Below are positions 10,763-21,009 of a stretch of DNA of 64,000 nt, in pieces. The notes under the pieces were generated by a model that saw nothing but the letters and a program-made list of their open reading frames with translations, did not search any database and was not told where the DNA came from. A program made the translations under genes and the position numbers. The DNA is from Scilla litardierei (lineage: Eukaryota > Streptophyta > Magnoliopsida > Asparagales > Asparagaceae): NCBI GenBank assembly GCA_030789695.1, contig CM061135.1, positions 106,215,262 through 106,279,261 of the forward strand. The letters are read 5' to 3'. Within the stretch, counting starts at the first letter, position 1, and each line of letters starts with the position of its first letter.

Positions 10763-10873
10763 GTAACGCTCATTCTAGCTATTTTTCTTCCTTAGTTAGT
10801 TTGTGTTGATTATGTTGGTTGCTTGCTCATGTTTGTTACTAGAATAGGATTTGATTGTTAGACTGTTTGCTAG
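10763..10873 (+). other. Putative 111-bp intron between TEK-A gag and protease
   Basis: It starts GTAACG after ACAG and ends TTTGCTAG before GTGTGG. It is T-rich between GC-rich coding sequence and contains in-frame stops. Removing it joins gag and protease in frame with phase 1, inside a glycine codon. An intron-like segment sits at the equivalent codon in TEK-B. Splicing is inferred only; T-rich tract and lengths suit a short plant intron. Confidence 0.6.
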
Positions 10874-13293
10874 GTGTGGTTTTGGTTTGCACATTTCCTG
10901 CACGAGTCCTCTTTGACTCAGGTGTGTCGATGTGCATTTTAGCCCGGAGCTTCGTGGAGAAGCATTCCTTGTCGACGTCCTCTCTTCCTAAGAGTTGGAA
11001 TATCGTCACAGGGAACGGTGTGGTCTCTGTGCATCATGGGTGCAATTCTTGCCCATTGGTGGTTTATGGACGTGAGCTTTATACTGATTTCATTGTCCAC
11101 GACATCATCAACTACGATGCGGTCCTTGGGATGGATTGTCTTGCGAGCTTCTATGCTACGATTGACTGTCGGAGGAAGAAGGTGGTGTTCAAGATTCCCG
11201 GACATCCAGTATTTGAGTTCAGTCGAGGTAGCAGTTCGCTGGGTCCGGTCAGATTTCGGACCAGACCGGTGGAGGTTATGGCTATGCAGATGGAGTTGGA
11301 GAGGCCAGCTGTGGTGCGAGATTTTGATGACGTCTTCCCTGAGGAGATGTCTGGATTGCCGCCTGATCGAGCTTTGCAGTTCTCTATTGATCTTATTCCA
11401 GGTGCGCATCCCATTTCGAAGGCACCATATCGTATGGCGCCAGCAGAGTTGGAGGAATTGCGGAAGCAGCTGGATGAGCTTTTGCAGAAGGGTTACATCA
11501 ACCCTAGTGTGTCTTCGTGGGGAGCACCGGTGTTGTTGGTGAAGAAGAAGGATGGTTCACGTCGCATGTGCGTGGACTATCGGGAGCTGAATGCGGTGAC
11601 CATTAAGAATAAATACCCGTTGCCTCGCATCGATGATATCTTTGATCAGCTGGGAGGATCGAGGGTGTTTTCTAAGTTGGATTTGAGGAGTGGTTACCAT
11701 CAGTTGAAGGTGAAGAAGGATGATGTGCCAAAGACAGCTTTCAGGACGAAGTATGGACACTATGAGTTTGTGGTTATGCCTTTCGGCGTAACTAACGCAC
11801 CCGCAGTTTTCATGAATCTGATGAACCTGATTTTCTATGACTTTTTGGATAAGTTTGTCGTTATCTTTATTGACGACATTCTGATCTATTCAAAGTCGGA
11901 GGAAGAGCATGCCTCGCACTTGAGGACGGTGTTGGAGATTCTGAGGAAGCATCGGTTGTATGCTAAGTTTTTGAAGTGCGAGTTTTGGTTGGACAGAGTT
12001 GCTTTTCTCGGGCATGTGGTGACTGGAGATGGTATTTCAGTGGATCCCAAGAAGATTAGGGCCATCAGGGAGTGGCCTGTTCCGCGGTCAGCATCTGAGA
12101 TTCGGAGTTTCCTTGGTTTGGCGGGATATTATCGGCGTTTCATTAAGGACTTTTCCCGTATTACGGAGCTGATGACCAGGTTGACACGGAAGGATGTTGC
12201 TTTTGTTTGGTCGGGTGATTGTGAGGATGCCTTTGGTGTTCTGAGGGAGAGGCTAACGACTGCCCTTGTTCTTGCTGTGCCTGATCGCAGCGGTGGATTT
12301 GAGATCTTTTGCGATGCTTATGGCAAGGGTCTTGGTTGTGTTTTGCATCAGCATGGACATGTTGTAGCTTACGCTTCTCGTCAGCTCAAGGTTCATGAGA
12401 AGAATTACCCGACGCATGATTTGGAGTTGCCTGCTGTTGTGTTTGCGCTCAAGATTTGGAGGCACTTCTTGCTGAGTGAGAAAGTGAAGATCTTCACCGA
12501 TCACAAAAGCTTGAAGTATATTTTTACTCAGAAGGAGCTCAACATGCGACAGCATCGGTGGTTGGAGCTCATGGCGGATTATGAGATTGATTTGCAGTAT
12601 CACCCTGGCAAGGTGAATGTGGTTCCTGATGCACTGAGTAGGCTTCCCGCGGTGATGATGTTGACTTCGCAGTGGAGATTGCAGCAGGATTTTTGCGAGT
12701 CTAGAGTGGAGATTGTTCTTCCTGGGGAGGCTTCCTCGTTGATGTGTATGCAGATACAGTCAACGATCGTGGATCGGATTAAGGCAAGTCAGGCCGGAGA
12801 TCCGAAGTTGGTGAAGATTCAGGAGCAGGTAGGAGCCGGTCTGCGGACTGACTTTTTGATTCATGAGGATGTCTCGCTGAGGTTTGGGGCCATGTTTTGT
12901 GTGCCAGCTGGGGATATTAGAGAGGAGTTGATGGTGGATGCACACAGTTCGTCGTATTCTGTGCATCCTGGTGGGACCAAGATGTACAAGGATCTTCGTC
13001 TGCATTATTGGTGGCATGGTATGAAGAGGAGTATGGCTCGGAGTGTAGCCAAGTGTTTGGTTTGCCAACAAGTGAAGGCGGAGCATCAGCGTGCGGTAGG
13101 GTTGCTGCAACCGCTTCCGATTCCAGAGTGGAAGTGGCAACACATCACTATGGACTTCGTGACTGGACTACCTCGGAGTCCGAAGCAGAACGACGCGATT
13201 TGGGTGATCGTAGATCGATTGACCAAATCCACGCACTTTATTCCGTTCCGAGTGGGACAGTCCACTGAGGCGCTAGCGAGGAGATATATGGAG
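10874..13293 (+). CDS. pol: TEK-A pol: protease, reverse transcriptase, RNase H, integrase N-half
   Basis: The open frame runs from 10855 (first ATG) to 13338; homology starts at 10874, after the putative acceptor. Protease has VLFDSG near 10897. Reverse transcriptase has [13 protein letters not shown] near 11620 and the catalytic FIDDILIYS near 11868 (the gypsy form of YxDD). RNase H has [15 protein letters not shown] near 12307 and [11 protein letters not shown] near 12493. The integrase zinc finger follows ([12 protein letters not shown] near 12964; CLVCQ near 13051), then the first core Asp in MDFVTGLP near 13150. This exon is undamaged. Homology stops exactly at 13293, where the next intron-like segment begins. 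Confidence 0.9.
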
Positions 13294-13364
13294 GTAAATT
13301 ATTTTACGCCCCGTTTCTATTTCCTTTTCCTAGTTTAGATGGTGATGTAACGTGAATCGTGCAG
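13294..13364 (+). other. Putative 71-bp intron in TEK-A integrase
   Basis: It starts GTAAAT and ends GTGCAG, is T-rich, and carries a stop in the upstream frame. Removing it joins the two parts of the integrase core in frame (phase 0) with no residue lost relative to Tekay integrases. At 71 bp it is near the lower limit for plant introns. Chance decay rarely gives GT-AG ends and exact continuity. Confidence 0.55.
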
Positions 13365-14300
13365 GAGGTCATGCGACTTCACGGAGTCCCTATGAGTATT
13401 GTGTCGGACAGAGACACGAGGTTCACATCTCAGTTCTGGTAGAGTTTGCAGAAGAGTTTGGGTACACGTCTGAGTTTCAGCACGGCGTACCATCCGCAGA
13501 CGGATGGCCAGTCCAAGAGGACGATTCAGATTTTGGAAGACATGCTGAGAGCGTGCATGTTGGATTTCAAGGGTTCGTGGGAGGACCATCTACACTTGGT
13601 GGAGTTCTCTTACAACAACAGCTACCAGGCGTCTATTGGCATGGCGCCTTTCGCCGCTTTGTATGGGAGGAAATGTCGATCGCCATTGAGTTGGGATGAC
13701 GTTGGCGATCGGGAGCTGTTGGGGCCTGAGATGATTGTGGAGGCTGTGGAGGTCGTCAGGAATATTCGGGAGAGATTGAGGATTGCTCAGGACCGTTTTA
13801 AGCATTGGGCGGATGCTAAACGTCGTCCTTTGGAGTTTCAGCAGGGCGACCATGTGTTTCTGAGGATTTCCCCGAATCGTGGTGTGATTCGTTTTGTGAA
13901 GCGATGGAAGTTGAGCCCGCGATACATTGGACCGTTTGATATTCTGGAGAGGGTTGGCGAGGTAGCTTACCGCTTAGCCTTGCCGCCATCTTTGGAAGGA
14001 GTTCACGATGTTTTCCATGTGTCGCAGCTTCGTCGATACATCAGCGATCCATCTCATGCTGTGGATTTCTCGGAGATCGCCGTTCACCCAGATTTGACGT
14101 ATGACCAGCATCCAGTGCAGATTCTGGACAGGCGTCAGAAGTCACTTCGGAACAAGGTCGTCGATCTTGTTAGAGAGATGTGGCGGCACGGTTCGCTGGG
14201 AGAGTCTACTTGGGAGAGAGAAGATGAGATGCGAGAGCGCTACCCACTTTTGTTCCGGACACGTGAGTGTTGGGAATTCCGAGGACGGAATTTTTCTTAA
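13365..14300 (+). pseudogene. pol: TEK-A integrase C-half and chromodomain
   Basis: It begins with the rest of the integrase core, including the second Asp in VSDRDTRF near 13398. TAG at 13440-13442 interrupts it. The frame then continues (first ATG 13446) through YHPQTDGQS (near 13488; the usual catalytic Glu position after it shows Lys, SKRTIQ) to the GPF/Y-type C-terminal domain ([13 protein letters not shown] near 13909). It ends in a chromodomain-like segment ([12 protein letters not shown] ... [14 protein letters not shown] near 14122-14250). In chromoviruses this domain directs insertion into marked chromatin. TAA at 14298-14300 is the natural end. Confidence 0.85.
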
Positions 14301-14575
14301 GTTGAAGAGGATGTAACGACTGGTTTTTCATGTATGGATTTTATTATATATATATATTTGGTTGCTTCTCCTTGGTTGCGATTTCCATTTCCGTCTCCTT
14401 AGTTTTCATTTTCGTTCGTTTCGTCGTGATTCTCTAGATTATTCCGTCGGTCGCCGTGTTTGAAGTAAGTCATTCGTGACGGGCTTCATAATGTCGATAT
14501 CTTAGAGTTAGAACGAGCCTAGGGGACTTAGGAAACCATCCCGGAGCTTCGCGCTCCATTTCGGAACTTTCAGTG

Positions 14576-14998
14576 CACATTAGCCGGTATAAGAAGGGGC
14601 ACCGACCGACTAGATGACGATCCAGTCGGTCGGCAAACCTTCTTGAACCAACTAGTGGGCTTTGATAAATGTTCAGGAGTTACTATTTATCGTTAGTCTG
14701 TCTAAGAACGTTGGTTGACCGACTAGGTTGCAAACTAGTCGGTCAGCAATGCTTCTTTAACCGACTAACTCATTAACTATTTTTGGTACCAGTTACTGTT
14801 CACTTTTAGTCGGTCTAAGAACGTTCATCAACCGACTAGATGTCAAACTAGTCGGTCAGTAGTTGTTCTTTGACCGAGTAACTCTTAGTCCAAGTTTTCG
14901 TCAGGAGTTACTGTTTACGCTTAGTCGGTCTGCGTTGGTCAACCGACCGACTAGTTCTCAAACTAGTTGGTCAACAGTCCTTCTTTGACCGACTAATC
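14576..14998 (+). promoter_or_regulatory. Four-unit palindromic array in the TEK-A LTR
   Basis: Units of about 111-115 bp begin near 14580, 14691, 14805 and 14919. Order and spacing match the SIRE-1 LTR unit: TTAGTCGGTCTAAG, about 13 bp, ACCGACTAG, loop, CTAGTCGGTCAG, about 13 bp ending TTCTTT, GACCGACTA. The likeness extends upstream (CTTCATAA, ATATCTTAG, GTGCAYRTTAG). The array ends about 45 bp upstream of the TATA box. Confidence 0.8.
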
Positions 14999-15040
14999 AG
15001 TACAGGAAACCCTAGTTTTGCCCTAGCCGCCACCAAACCC

Positions 15041-15048
15041 TATAAATA
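15041..15048 (+). promoter_or_regulatory. TATA box of TEK-A 3' LTR
   Basis: TATAAATA follows the palindromic array by about 45 bp and is followed by a TTCTTCTTC-rich leader, a typical plant LTR core promoter. Confidence 0.65.
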
Positions 15049-16745
15049 CCCCTCCAAACGTTTTCTTCTTCTTCTTCTTCAACTCTAAACATAATTTCTC
15101 CCCCATTGAGCCCCCATCTTCCCCAAACCCTCAAACCTTCATTCCAAGCTCATCCTCCATCATCCAAACCCTCACTTAACACTTTCCACCTTCCACCTTC
15201 CTCAAACCTTCATCAAACCCCCAAAAATCCCCAAAACCCCTTTTCTCCAGATTTTCCCCAACCATTTCAGATCTGAACCCTAGGGTCCCCGGAGCGTTTC
15301 TTCCGTTGCTGTGCTTGCTCGGCATCGTTCTTCCTCTCATATACGGTAATAAATCGATCCCTCAATATTTTCATAACCCGTTGTGTTTTTTGTGAAACCC
15401 TAATAAAACTAGGTTGGATGTTGTTCTAATGTTGTTTTGCCATGGCAGCGATCTCTTTTCCGTAGCTAGCATTTGTGTGACGAACCTACATGATCGTCAT
15501 CCTCGGTGCTAGGCAAGTGAAACTTGCCACTTAGGGTTTGGGCCATGTCTTAGGCCATTTGCTTGTTATAGGCATAAAAGAGACTAGGCGACGAAATGAT
15601 ACTCGCCTAGGCGCAATTTCAGGAACTAGATTGACAACGAAGCTAGGACCGTCATTTATCATGTTGCATAACTATCATGTCATGTTTAATTTTAATTAAC
15701 GATACGTGAATTAATTGTCATCCATGCTACCCATGTTGTATGTCGCATTCGTAGCACACACTACAATACTTGTGTTTCCTGGCCCGTGTTCCAGAAGCGG
15801 GCTACGTGAGTTGGTTGATAGCCAATGCCCGATCTACTTGTTTACCGGCTAGGCACCTGCGTTGCAGGCATAACCCTATGCCATACTTGTTAAATACACT
15901 TCCTGGCTCGTGTTCCAGAAGCGAGCATTCCGTGTTCGGGGTAATTCCCTGGCTCGATACACATGGATGGGTAGAGATAAACGGTCACTTGAGCTTAGGA
16001 GTTGGCCCGATCAGCCACTCTAGCCAACAGGCGGAATCTCTGTGCACAACTTGTTTACTTGACTGTTCACTTGACGTGAACCACTTGACTTGTACTTGTC
16101 AGTGTTTTACTTGTTATCCATGACATACTTGCTACTTGTACTTCCCTTTACTTGTCACTTCCACACTATACTTGCCATGCCATGCATCATACTATAACTG
16201 CTAGGTTGCTAGTTTACCTTACCTTCAGTTTCCTTGCCCAAGTCTTTTGGACTTGCTGACATGTGCACCTTTACTCTTTTGGGTGACACATGTTAGATCC
16301 CGAGCCTGAGTCCGTTGTTGAGGACGAGGTGTTTGCGGACGCCGTGCCCGAGTCTGTGTTTGGCGAGGAGTACGTGGACACTGGGGACCAGTCCTAGTGT
16401 CTTCGTTGAGCTTTCCCCCTTTTTGTTTTAGACTGCTGTAGTTGTCGGTGCGCAGCACCTATACTCTGTTTACGTTTGTCTTTGTTTGGCCTTGTTCTGG
16501 GCCTTTAGACTCTTTCTTTTAGCCTGGTGGCTTTTCTGGATGTTGAACTTAATTTTAATGTTGGACATTTTCTGAGCTTGAGATTTTGCTTCTGTCTCTC
16601 CTTGTGTTATTATTGTTGTTCCGCTTGTGGTTACATGGACCTGCTTATGTTTTATTGACGCTTATCGGGTTTGGGGCTTCACAGTTCCACTCTCGTGCGG
16701 ACCTTTTCACGTCTCGCCTCCATTTTAGGGAAGCGGGACGTGACA

Positions 16746-17481
16746 TATTTGGTCCTTCTAGAGTAGCCTTTTTGAATGGTAATAAGTATGCGTTTGTAAT
16801 TGTTGATGATTTTTCAAGATATACTTGGGTATTATTTTTGAAACATAAAAATGATGCATTTGAAGAATTTACAATATTTTGTAAAAGAATTCAAAATTTA
16901 AAATCTTCATCCATTGTTACTATTCGTAGTGATCATGGAGGAGAATTTGAAAATGAATTATTTACAAAATTTTGTAATAAACATGGTATAACACATAACT
17001 TCTCTTTTCCTTGAGCCGCACCACAAAATGGTGTAGTTAAAAGGAAAAATAGAACTTTACAAGAATGTGCTAGGACCATGTTATGCGATAGTAATCTACC
17101 AAAATATTTTTGTGCAGAAGCCATCACTACTGCATGTTATGTTTTAAATAGAATTTTGGTAAGACCACAAATGAATAAAAATTATTTTGAACTGTTTTAT
17201 GATCGTATTCCACGTGTTTCTTATTTTAAGGTTTTTGGTTGTAAATGCTTTATTCTTAATACTAAGAATTCATTGGATAAATTTGATTCTAAATCCGATG
17301 AAGGTATTTTGTAGGATATTCTACACGTAGTAAAGCATATAGGATTTATAATAAAAGAACCCCATGTATTGAAGAATCTCTTCATGTTAGTTTGATGAGA
17401 ACTTCTCCTATTACTCAATTATATGAAGATGATTCTATTCCTATCATTAGCTCTTTAGAAAACACTAAGTTAAATGATGAT
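16746..17481 (+). pseudogene. pol: SIRE-2 integrase segment
   Basis: The sequence enters mid-domain directly after the TEK-A LTR at the first catalytic Asp region (FGPSRVAF). RSDHGGEFEN lies near 16927 and QNGVVKRKNR near 17025, where the usual catalytic Glu is Lys. TGA at 17012-17014 interrupts the frame; it reopens to 17312, where a lost base shifts it. Similarity to SIRE-1 integrase is strong. TAT-E cuts it at 17481; the coding sequence continues at 34951. The first half of this pol should lie left of the window, beyond TEK-A. Confidence 0.88.
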
Positions 17482-18513
17482 TGTTTCTGCTATTTTTAGC
17501 AGAACACATTAATAATGTGGAAGGTGCGTGGTCAACGCGGTCGAAGGGGGGACGCGCGGGACCCCCGAGTTGTCGTGGCTGTCGCTTGAGACGGAGATGA
17601 CCGGTGGGGTCGACCGACGGCGCGTTCGCTCGAGCGGAAAGGCGCGGCTCCGTTCTTTGGCGGGCCGAGGGGTAGCCTCAGCGAGATAACAACCTCCGGG
17701 ATCGGTTGAAGGCAGAGTCGCTCGCTGCGGGACGCGCGGATCCTTGCGTCGGCTTGGCGAGGGGTAGCCTCGGCAGAGCGACGTCCTCGTGGTGGAGGAG
17801 ACGAACGAGCTCGGGGACGAGGGCACTCGGCTCCGGTGCTAAGGGGTAGCCTAGGCGTCGCTGGATCTCCTGGACCTGAATAGACGAGAGAGCTCGTCAA
17901 GGGGGTCAGACCTTGGTTCCGACCAATTCCCCTCCGATGCCTAAGTCAGAACGGATCTGTGTAAGGGCTCGGTGGGATCGTGTATGGCTCGCGGAGAGAC
18001 CGATACCCGATCCTCGGGCCGAGTTATGGAGGAGAAATATTGAGGTGGAAGAAGGAGTAAAAGGGTTTGTATGCGATACCATTGTTCTTGATCGCCCCCC
18101 GGTGATGATGCCTCCCCCCTCTTCATATAGGCGAATCCCATATTAATGGGCCATGATGAGACATCATGGCCGATATTGATGAGGTCGTGCTAATGGGGAA
18201 TGTTGACCCCAATAATTGCCATGCTTTATGGAGGGATAAATGCCATGAAGGTGGAGTGATGACATTGAAATTGGCCGCCATCATTGGTGAATCATGGCCA
18301 TGAAATCGGTTGCCATATTTGGCGAAGGCTCCCTCGATTTGGGCCCCGATTTCCTCCACTACAGAAGCGGGTAATCTCTTGGGCCTTCGTCGTGGGTGGA
18401 GAAACGTGACATGCCCGTAAGATCCTTGGGCCGAAGCCCGAGGCCGTAGTTTGGCTGGTTGACTGGTCGTGGTTGACTTGGCTCCTCCGGACCCGGTCAA
18501 AATAGTCGTATCA
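17482..18513 (-). repeat. TAT-E 3' LTR (left copy)
   Basis: Plus-strand ends are TG and CA. Near-identical to 33919-34950. It is GC-rich, and its open frames also occur in the other copy with no protein similarity I recognise. Confidence 0.92.
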
Positions 18514-18526
18514 ATTGCCCCCATCT
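18514..18526 (-). promoter_or_regulatory. TAT-E polypurine tract
   Basis: On the minus strand AGATGGGGGCAAT directly precedes the LTR, as expected for plus-strand priming in a minus-oriented element. Confidence 0.7.
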
Positions 18527-18655
18527 TCTGAGCTCTACCATTGTTGAGGTGGAGGTCGGGAGATGTAGTATAATGGGGAAGAAGTTGCTCTTTCTGTAGA
18601 ATTTGGTCTGTCCTACGGAGTTGGCTAGTGACGATAGATCATCGGTCCGAGATTC

Positions 18656-19190
18656 GTTCGGTGGTGAGGGGAGTTGCCCCGCGGCTTACGGCCGACGAAG
18701 GAGATCCGTTCGGTGGCGAGGGGAGTTGCCCCTCGGCTTACGGCCGACGAAGGAGATCCGTTCAGTGGCGAGGGGAGTTGCCCCTCGGCTTACAGCCGAC
18801 GAAGGAGATCGGTTCGGTGGCGAGGGGAGTTGCCCCTCGGCTTACGGCCGACGAAGGAGATCCGTTCGGTGGCGAGGGGAGTTGCCCCTCGGCTTACGGC
18901 CGACGAAGGAGATCCGTTCGGTGGCAAGGGGAGTTGCCCCTCGGCTTACGGCCGACGAAGGAGATCCGTTCGGTGGCGAGGGGAGTTGCCCCTCGGCTTA
19001 CGGCCGACGAGGGAGATCCGCTCGGTGGCGAGGGGAGTTGCCCCTCGGCTTACGGCCGACGAAGGAGATCCGTTCGGTGGCGAGGGGAGTTGCCCCTCGG
19101 CTTACGGCCGACGAATGAGTGCTCGGCCTACTGGGGGGTTGCCCCCAGCCCTTTGACCGATCTGTTCATTCGGTTGCGAAGGGAGTTGCC
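18656..19190. repeat. 52-bp tandem array in TAT-E
   Basis: Nine near-perfect 52-bp units run from 18656 to about 19123, then degenerate copies to 19190. The array resumes as a diverged copy at 30153 beyond ATH-1. Each unit holds an inverted repeat AGGGG-AGTTG-CCCCT and a second, CGGC-TTACG-GCCG. Because 52 is not a multiple of 3, all three plus frames stay open, creating long but meaningless ORFs. ATH-1 inserted in a TTGCC of one unit. Confidence 0.93.
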
Positions 19191-19550
19191 TGGTCGCGCC
19201 CCGGCGTACACGTCCCGGGACGACGGTTGTAGTTTTACCGCAAGCGCACGGTATAGCGGCGAGCGGGTATCGAACACAGGGAGGACGAATGACCGTGCTT
19301 GCTCCTAATCAACCTGGCTATTTAGAGGGATAATTGCCTTGGGCGATCCTGTCACAATCGTCAGACAAAAGTGCGAAATATCAAATCAAATAGAGAACGC
19401 CTAGGGAATGGGGAATCCCCACTACTCACCGTATTTCACAATTGTGATTCGCCGGTATCGAAATCGCTAGGATGAGAATTTGGATGAACTAGTTGCAACT
19501 AAATGTGAAACCAAGCTCATGCTCTCGCGCTGTTGCCGGTCTATAGCTAT

Positions 19551-19850
19551 CCTAGGTTTGGGTCCAATCTCTTGCAAACCCTAGCCTAGGGAAGCTAGCA
19601 TTGGGATCAACATCATCGTCCAATTGCGCACCGAGTCCAATCTCTTGCAAACTCGGTCCACAATCTAGATTAGGATAGTTCCTACCCGTCCAATCTCTTG
19701 CAAACGGGTATCGGCGCGGAATTGCAACCGGAGATCCTAGCATCGGTCCAATTTCTTGCAAACCGATACTTCGAAAATCCGACTCCAACCCAATTCGGAT
19801 TTCTAGGGCTTCCTATCGAATTGGGATCCAATCTCTTGCAAATCCCAATT
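19551..19850 (-). ncRNA. Five constant-loop hairpins in the ATH-1 LTR leader
   Basis: Loop CCAATCTCTTGCAA (plus strand) occurs at 19564-19577, 19637-19650, 19690-19703, 19748-19761 (one C to T) and 19828-19841. The stems differ but each is self-complementary: GGGT/ACCC, ACCGAGT/ACTCGGT, TACCCGT/ACGGGTA, ATCGGT/ACCGAT and AATTGGGAT/ATCCCAATT. As RNA the loop is UUGCAAGAGAUUGG, with self-complementary UUGCAA. They lie downstream of the likely start site (R/U5), hence in the genomic RNA leader. A cis-acting RNA element, not a separate gene. Confidence 0.75.
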
Positions 19851-20243
19851 GATGTGAATACCTAGCCATCCGTAGTAATTCGATCCCGATCTAATCCCTA
19901 ATAACAATCCGAGCTCAATTTCTACCGGTTCGACACAAATACGAAATTGGGCTTGTAGGGTTCATCCCCACGCCCCAAGACGTGGAGACTACTCACTAAT
20001 CATAGCAAAAGCACAATAATTGGCAAAGAAATAGACAATGGAATTCATCACAACAATGATATAAACAATAAAAAATAGAGTTTTTGCGGAAGAGAAGTGC
20101 AAACCAATGTAGATCTTCAATCAACCCAACAAAAATCCAAGTTTTTTCTCTTCACCAATCACAATTAATAAAGCTAAAAAGTAGACTCAAAAAGCTGCAA
20201 AAAATCTGAGAGGAGGCTCTCAAAACTAGGGTAAAAACAGAGC

Positions 20244-20251
20244 TTAAATAG
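20244..20251 (-). promoter_or_regulatory. TATA-like box of ATH-1 left LTR
   Basis: On the minus strand GGCTATTTAAGCTC lies just downstream of the CTCGGCCGAG array, about 400 bp before the hairpins. The second LTR has the same at about 29387-29394. Confidence 0.5.
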
Positions 20252-20332
20252 CCCCAAAAATCGTCTAAAAATCCTGACCAAAACGCCCCTGCACAGCCTG
20301 TTTTCCGCAAATTTCGCTACAGGCAGCGCATC

Positions 20333-20713
20333 GCACTCGGCCGAGTGACGAAAGTCGCTCGGCCGAGTGAAAACCCTGTCAATTTCCAGTAAGTCGTGGG
20401 CTTCAGGGGTCTTCAGTTCGGGGGCGGCTCGGCCGAGTGAGTTGTCGTCACTCGGCCGATGGCTTCACTTCACTCGGGCGGACGGGATCTGCCACTCGGC
20501 CGAGTGGGTCTTCTGAAGCTCAGAGGCCGAAAAACAGTAACTTCGGTCTTTTTGAGAGCCTTCGTCTGGGCGCCACTCGGGCGGACGTGGTTTCGTCACT
20601 CGGCCGAGTGGGTCTTCTGTGCTCGGCCGAGTGCACAGGTAACTCGTGTCTGAATTGGTCGGCCGAGCAGTGTCTCGCTGGTCGGCCGAGTGGCTCCTCC
20701 ACTCGGCCGAGTG
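20333..20713 (-). promoter_or_regulatory. CTCGGCCGAG palindrome array in ATH-1 left LTR
   Basis: About ten copies or near copies of the palindrome CACTCGGCCGAGTG, spaced 20-100 bp, lie upstream (minus strand) of the TATA-like box. The same palindrome is found nine times in the interior, upstream of the env-like ORF. Confidence 0.75.
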
Positions 20714-21009
20714 GGACACAAAAAATGCCCAAACTGGTCGTTTTGGCCTCCTCGTCGCTCCGGCGACGTCCATTCTTCTTCCGCTCCTCTCCAACAGCAA
20801 AATACCCCTCGGGGAGGTCGTCGGTGGCCGCCTAGATTACACGCATCTCGAGATCACTCCTAATCGCGCCAAATCACCTGAAATGCGACAAAAACAACAA
20901 ATCGTGAAAAGCATCGCAATATCGTCGATATATCGTGAAAAAACATAATTTGGGCGATCAAAATGGCATGCAAACATGCGGGAAAAGGGTGTAAAATAAG
21001 GAGTGATCA

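Larger units (their letters stand above)
8887..16745 (+). mobile_element. TEK-A: Tekay/Del-type gypsy chromovirus
   Basis: Gag with two CCHC knuckles, then protease, reverse transcriptase, RNase H, integrase and a C-terminal chromodomain: the Tekay/Del chromovirus order. The 3' LTR is complete (14312-16745). Only the last 607 bp of the 5' LTR are present (8887-9493), matching 16139-16745 with about 11 differences by eye (about 1.8%). The element interrupts SIRE-2 integrase, which resumes at 16746. The missing left part of the 5' LTR probably lies left of SIRE-1. Confidence 0.9.
14312..16745 (+). repeat. TEK-A 3' LTR (2,434 bp)
   Basis: It begins TGTAACGAC after a weak purine tract (GAAGAGGA) and ends ACGTGACA; SIRE-2 integrase resumes in the next base. 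It holds a palindromic array (14576-14998), a TATA box, a CT-rich leader and several hundred bp of Cys/Leu-coding-like but non-genic sequence around 15770-16120. Confidence 0.92.
19191..21009 (-). repeat. ATH-1 3' LTR (left copy)
   Basis: Plus-strand ends are TGGTCGCGCC and GAGTGATCA, so the LTR reads TGATCACTCC to GGCGCGACCA on the minus strand. It holds a CTCGGCCGAG array, a TATA-like box and five conserved hairpins. Confidence 0.95.

Noticed and set aside
10807..10861. Programmed frameshift or simple stop between TEK-A gag and pol
   Set aside because: Gag and pol are in the same frame, separated by 111 bp of T-rich non-homologous sequence with GT-AG ends; this fits an intron better than recoding.
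15770..16123. 117-residue ORF in the TEK-A LTR
   Set aside because: Lies wholly within the LTR, lacks conserved motifs and repeats the phrase GGCTCGTGTTCCAGAAGCG by duplication; not a gene.
18603..19308. Three long overlapping plus-strand ORFs
   Set aside because: They are the three frames of the 52-bp tandem array; the repeat length keeps all frames open. No protein signal.
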